Positions 15,361 through 16,228 of a stretch of 16,228 nt of DNA are shown here, piece by piece. Origin of the DNA: JAENVT01 sp031370745 (GTDB lineage: Bacteria > Actinomycetota > Acidimicrobiia > Acidimicrobiales > Ilumatobacteraceae). Positions within the stretch are counted from its first letter, which is position 1. Every line of letters begins with the position of its first letter. Below the pieces are notes generated by a model. The model was not told the origin of the DNA. It searched no databases and was given only the letters and a program-made list of their open reading frames with translations. The position numbers and the translations under genes are program-made. The DNA is taken from assembly GCA_031370745.1 (NCBI GenBank), contig JANMQX010000184.1, forward strand, positions 1 through 16,228, given 5' to 3'.

Positions 15361-15390
15361 TTGCGCAAACCCCATGTGATAGTGGAGAAT
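15361..15390 (+). promoter_or_regulatory. Putative promoter of the WhiB gene
   Basis: TTGCGC at 15361-15366 and GAGAAT at 15385-15390, 18 bases apart, match -35 and -10 hexamers at four of six positions each. Transcription would begin about 60-65 bases before the WhiB start. Confidence 0.4.
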
Positions 15391-15459
15391 GACGTCTGTG
15401 TAATTACAGGGGCGTGATGAGCGCTCACAATGGGGCCCTACGGCAGGGAGGCCAGAGCA

Positions 15460-15753
15460 ATGCAAGACACGAACCGGGAACAAATCGACCATGGTCGGGG
15501 CGAATCGGACGGCAAGAATTGGCAAGACGAGGCCAACTGCCTCGGCGTCGATCCAGATCTGTTCTTCCCCGAGCGCGGCGCGTCGACACGCGAAGCAAAA
15601 GAAGTATGTCGAGGTTGCGTCGTTCGGCTCGATTGTCTCGAATTCGCCTTGGTCAATGGCGAGAAGTTCGGCATCTGGGGCGGGTTGTCCGAGCGCGAGC
15701 GTCGTCGCTTGCGTCGCCAGCGCGCCCAGGCCGGCCGGCGTACGTCAGCCTGA
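15460..15753 (+). CDS. WhiB-family [4Fe-4S] regulator, WhiB2/WhmD-like, 97 aa
   Basis: Actinobacterial redox-responsive transcription factor that partners with the principal sigma factor. The four cluster cysteines are Cys27, Cys50, Cys53 and Cys59 (ANCLGVDPD, CRGC, DCLEFAL). The turn GIWGG is at 71-75 and a basic DNA-contact tail SERERRRLRRQRAQAGRR closes the protein. DPDLFFPERG and STREAKEVC resemble WhiB2/WhmD, which controls septation and cell division; this sub-family call is by eye. The start is ATG 15460, because AGGGAGG lies 8 bases upstream. An in-frame ATG at 15430 would add ten residues without support. Confidence 0.93.
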   Translation: MQDTNREQIDHGRGESDGKNWQDEANCLGVDPDLFFPERGASTREAKEVCRGCVVRLDCLEFALVNGEKFGIWGGLSERERRRLRRQRAQAGRRTSA

Positions 15754-15794
15754 CTTCAAAGTGTCCGCGCCTACCGATCGAGACGCAGCGGTGG

Positions 15795-15800
15795 TAACCT
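15795..15800 (+). promoter_or_regulatory. Likely -10 element giving a leaderless tatA transcript
   Basis: TAACCT fits the actinobacterial TANNNT -10 pattern and ends six bases before the tatA ATG, so transcription could begin at or next to the start codon. No -35 is evident, and the only ribosome binding site (GAGG) lies two bases from ATG, too close to work normally. Both points favour leaderless initiation. Confidence 0.4.
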
Positions 15801-15806
15801 GAGGGC

Positions 15807-16004
15807 ATGTTCGCATTTCTCGATCCGCCTGAGATAGTTCTGATTCTCGTCGTAGTTTTGGTGCTGTTCGGTGGCGCTCAGTTGCCGAAGTTGGCCAAGA
15901 ATCTCGGTAAGGCCCAGAAGGAATTCAAAGATGGCCTAGCAGACGGCCAGAAGCCAACCGAAGTCAAGCCGGTTGACAAGACGGTTGACGACTCCACCAC
16001 CTGA
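15807..16004 (+). CDS. tatA: Twin-arginine translocase subunit TatA/E, 65 aa
   Basis: Pore-forming subunit of the Tat system that exports folded proteins across the cytoplasmic membrane. A single hydrophobic helix at about 8-21 (PEIVLILVVVLVLF) is followed by the hinge GGAQLP, the amphipathic helix KLAKNLGKAQKEFKDGL (about 28-44), and a charged tail. Length and order match TatA. It stands 53 bases after whiB and may have its own leaderless promoter. tatC is not in the window. Confidence 0.93.
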   Translation: MFAFLDPPEIVLILVVVLVLFGGAQLPKLAKNLGKAQKEFKDGLADGQKPTEVKPVDKTVDDSTT

Positions 16005-16022
16005 TCAGTCTGATCAGGTGGT
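15996..16022 (+). terminator. Hairpin spanning the tatA stop codon
   Basis: A perfect 12-bp stem: ACCACCTGATCA (15996-16007) with its reverse complement at 16011-16022, and a 3-base loop. The TGA of tatA (16002-16004) lies in the left arm. No U-tract follows, so it may act as an RNA 3' stabiliser or a factor-assisted terminator and not as a classical intrinsic terminator. Confidence 0.5.
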
Positions 16023-16034
16023 TGCGTACCCCTC

Positions 16035-16066
16035 ACGACGCCGGTAGCAGCGCTCCGGCGTCGTTT
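16035..16066 (+). terminator. Second hairpin after tatA, likely terminator between convergent genes
   Basis: ACGACGCCGG (16035-16044) pairs with CCGGCGTCGT (16055-16064) across a 10-base loop, followed by two more T. It is GC-rich and sits between tatA and the convergent whiB-like gene. The T-tract is short. It could serve both directions. Confidence 0.5.
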
Positions 16067-16106
16067 CGCGCCCGGCGAGAGGTGCCGAGATCCGCGAACA
16101 GCGAGA

Positions 16107-16228
16107 TCAACTAGCGACGCGACGGCGCTTCAGGATTCGACGGCGCTCACGCTCGCTGCAGCCGCCCCACACGCCGTGCTCGATCCGCTCTTCCAGGGCG
16201 TATTCCAAGCAGAGCATGGCGACTGGGC
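16107..16228 (-). CDS. WhiB-family regulator, 3' end only (5' part outside window)
   Basis: Forty codons are visible, ending at TGA 16109-16107. The reading gives PVAMLCLEYALEE, then RIEHGVWGGCSERERRRI and a basic tail KRRRVAS. The fourth cluster cysteine (LCLEYAL), the GVWGG turn and the Arg-rich C-terminus identify the WhiB family. It differs clearly from the WhiB at 15460 and is closer in style to WhiB1-type proteins, though the sub-family cannot be settled from the fragment. It is convergent with tatA. Confidence 0.88.
   Translation of the reverse strand, partial: PVAMLCLEYALEERIEHGVWGGCSERERRRILKRRRVAS

Noticed and set aside
15343..15525. 60-codon minus-strand open frame before whiB
   Set aside because: It overlaps the whiB promoter and start, has no family resemblance, and no ribosome binding site was seen.

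Overview
The window looks like a chromosomal stretch from a GC-rich actinobacterium. Two WhiB-family genes, a family confined to Actinobacteria and their phages, are the strongest sign. TatA, frequent GTG starts and AGGAG ribosome binding sites fit as well. The style suggests Acidimicrobiia (Ilumatobacter-like), but this is an impression from protein sequences and not a database result. Genes are packed tightly: no gap without a gene exceeds about 215 bases, and no RNA gene, CRISPR array or insertion sequence was recognised.

Left and centre (1-9616, minus strand): a corrinoid-dependent methyl-transfer cluster. Reading from 9616 leftward: a B12-binding corrinoid protein, a DUF1638 protein, a small 'virulence factor' domain protein, a pterin-binding methyl-H4F:corrinoid methyltransferase, a [2Fe-2S]/ASKHA reductive activator of corrinoid proteins, an MttB-family methyltransferase without pyrrolysine, and a MetF-like methylene-H4F reductase. 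Most junctions are 1-4 base overlaps or a few bases apart, so this is one operon. After it come a small cupredoxin lipoprotein and a DUF7282 lipoprotein (probably a separate two-gene unit), then a second MttB-family gene that runs off the left edge. That second mttB carries an apparent one-base deletion near its 3' end. Its C-terminal part is intact in another frame.

Inferred pathway: an MttB enzyme moves a methyl group from a methylated amine (quaternary amines such as betaines are the known substrates of non-pyrrolysine relatives) to the corrinoid protein. The pterin enzyme passes it to tetrahydrofolate. The MetF-like protein could oxidise methyl-H4F to methylene-H4F. The ASKHA protein would re-reduce inactivated Co(II). 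DUF1638 and the 'virulence factor' protein sit inside the operon but have no known role.

Divergent arm (9781-15245, plus strand): a membrane di-iron fatty-acid-desaturase-like protein, a PhnD-like binding protein without a signal peptide, a TetR-family regulator, and a 1055-residue Asp-box (sortilin/VPS10-like) beta-propeller protein, all close enough to be co-transcribed. The 164-base divergent intergenic region holds a perfect 10-bp inverted repeat with a 15-bp spacer next to a likely promoter of the corrinoid operon. It is a candidate operator for the TetR protein.

Right end (15246-16228): housekeeping and developmental genes: a WhiB2/WhmD-like regulator, tatA with a likely leaderless promoter, two hairpins after tatA, and the 3' end of a second whiB-like gene on the minus strand.
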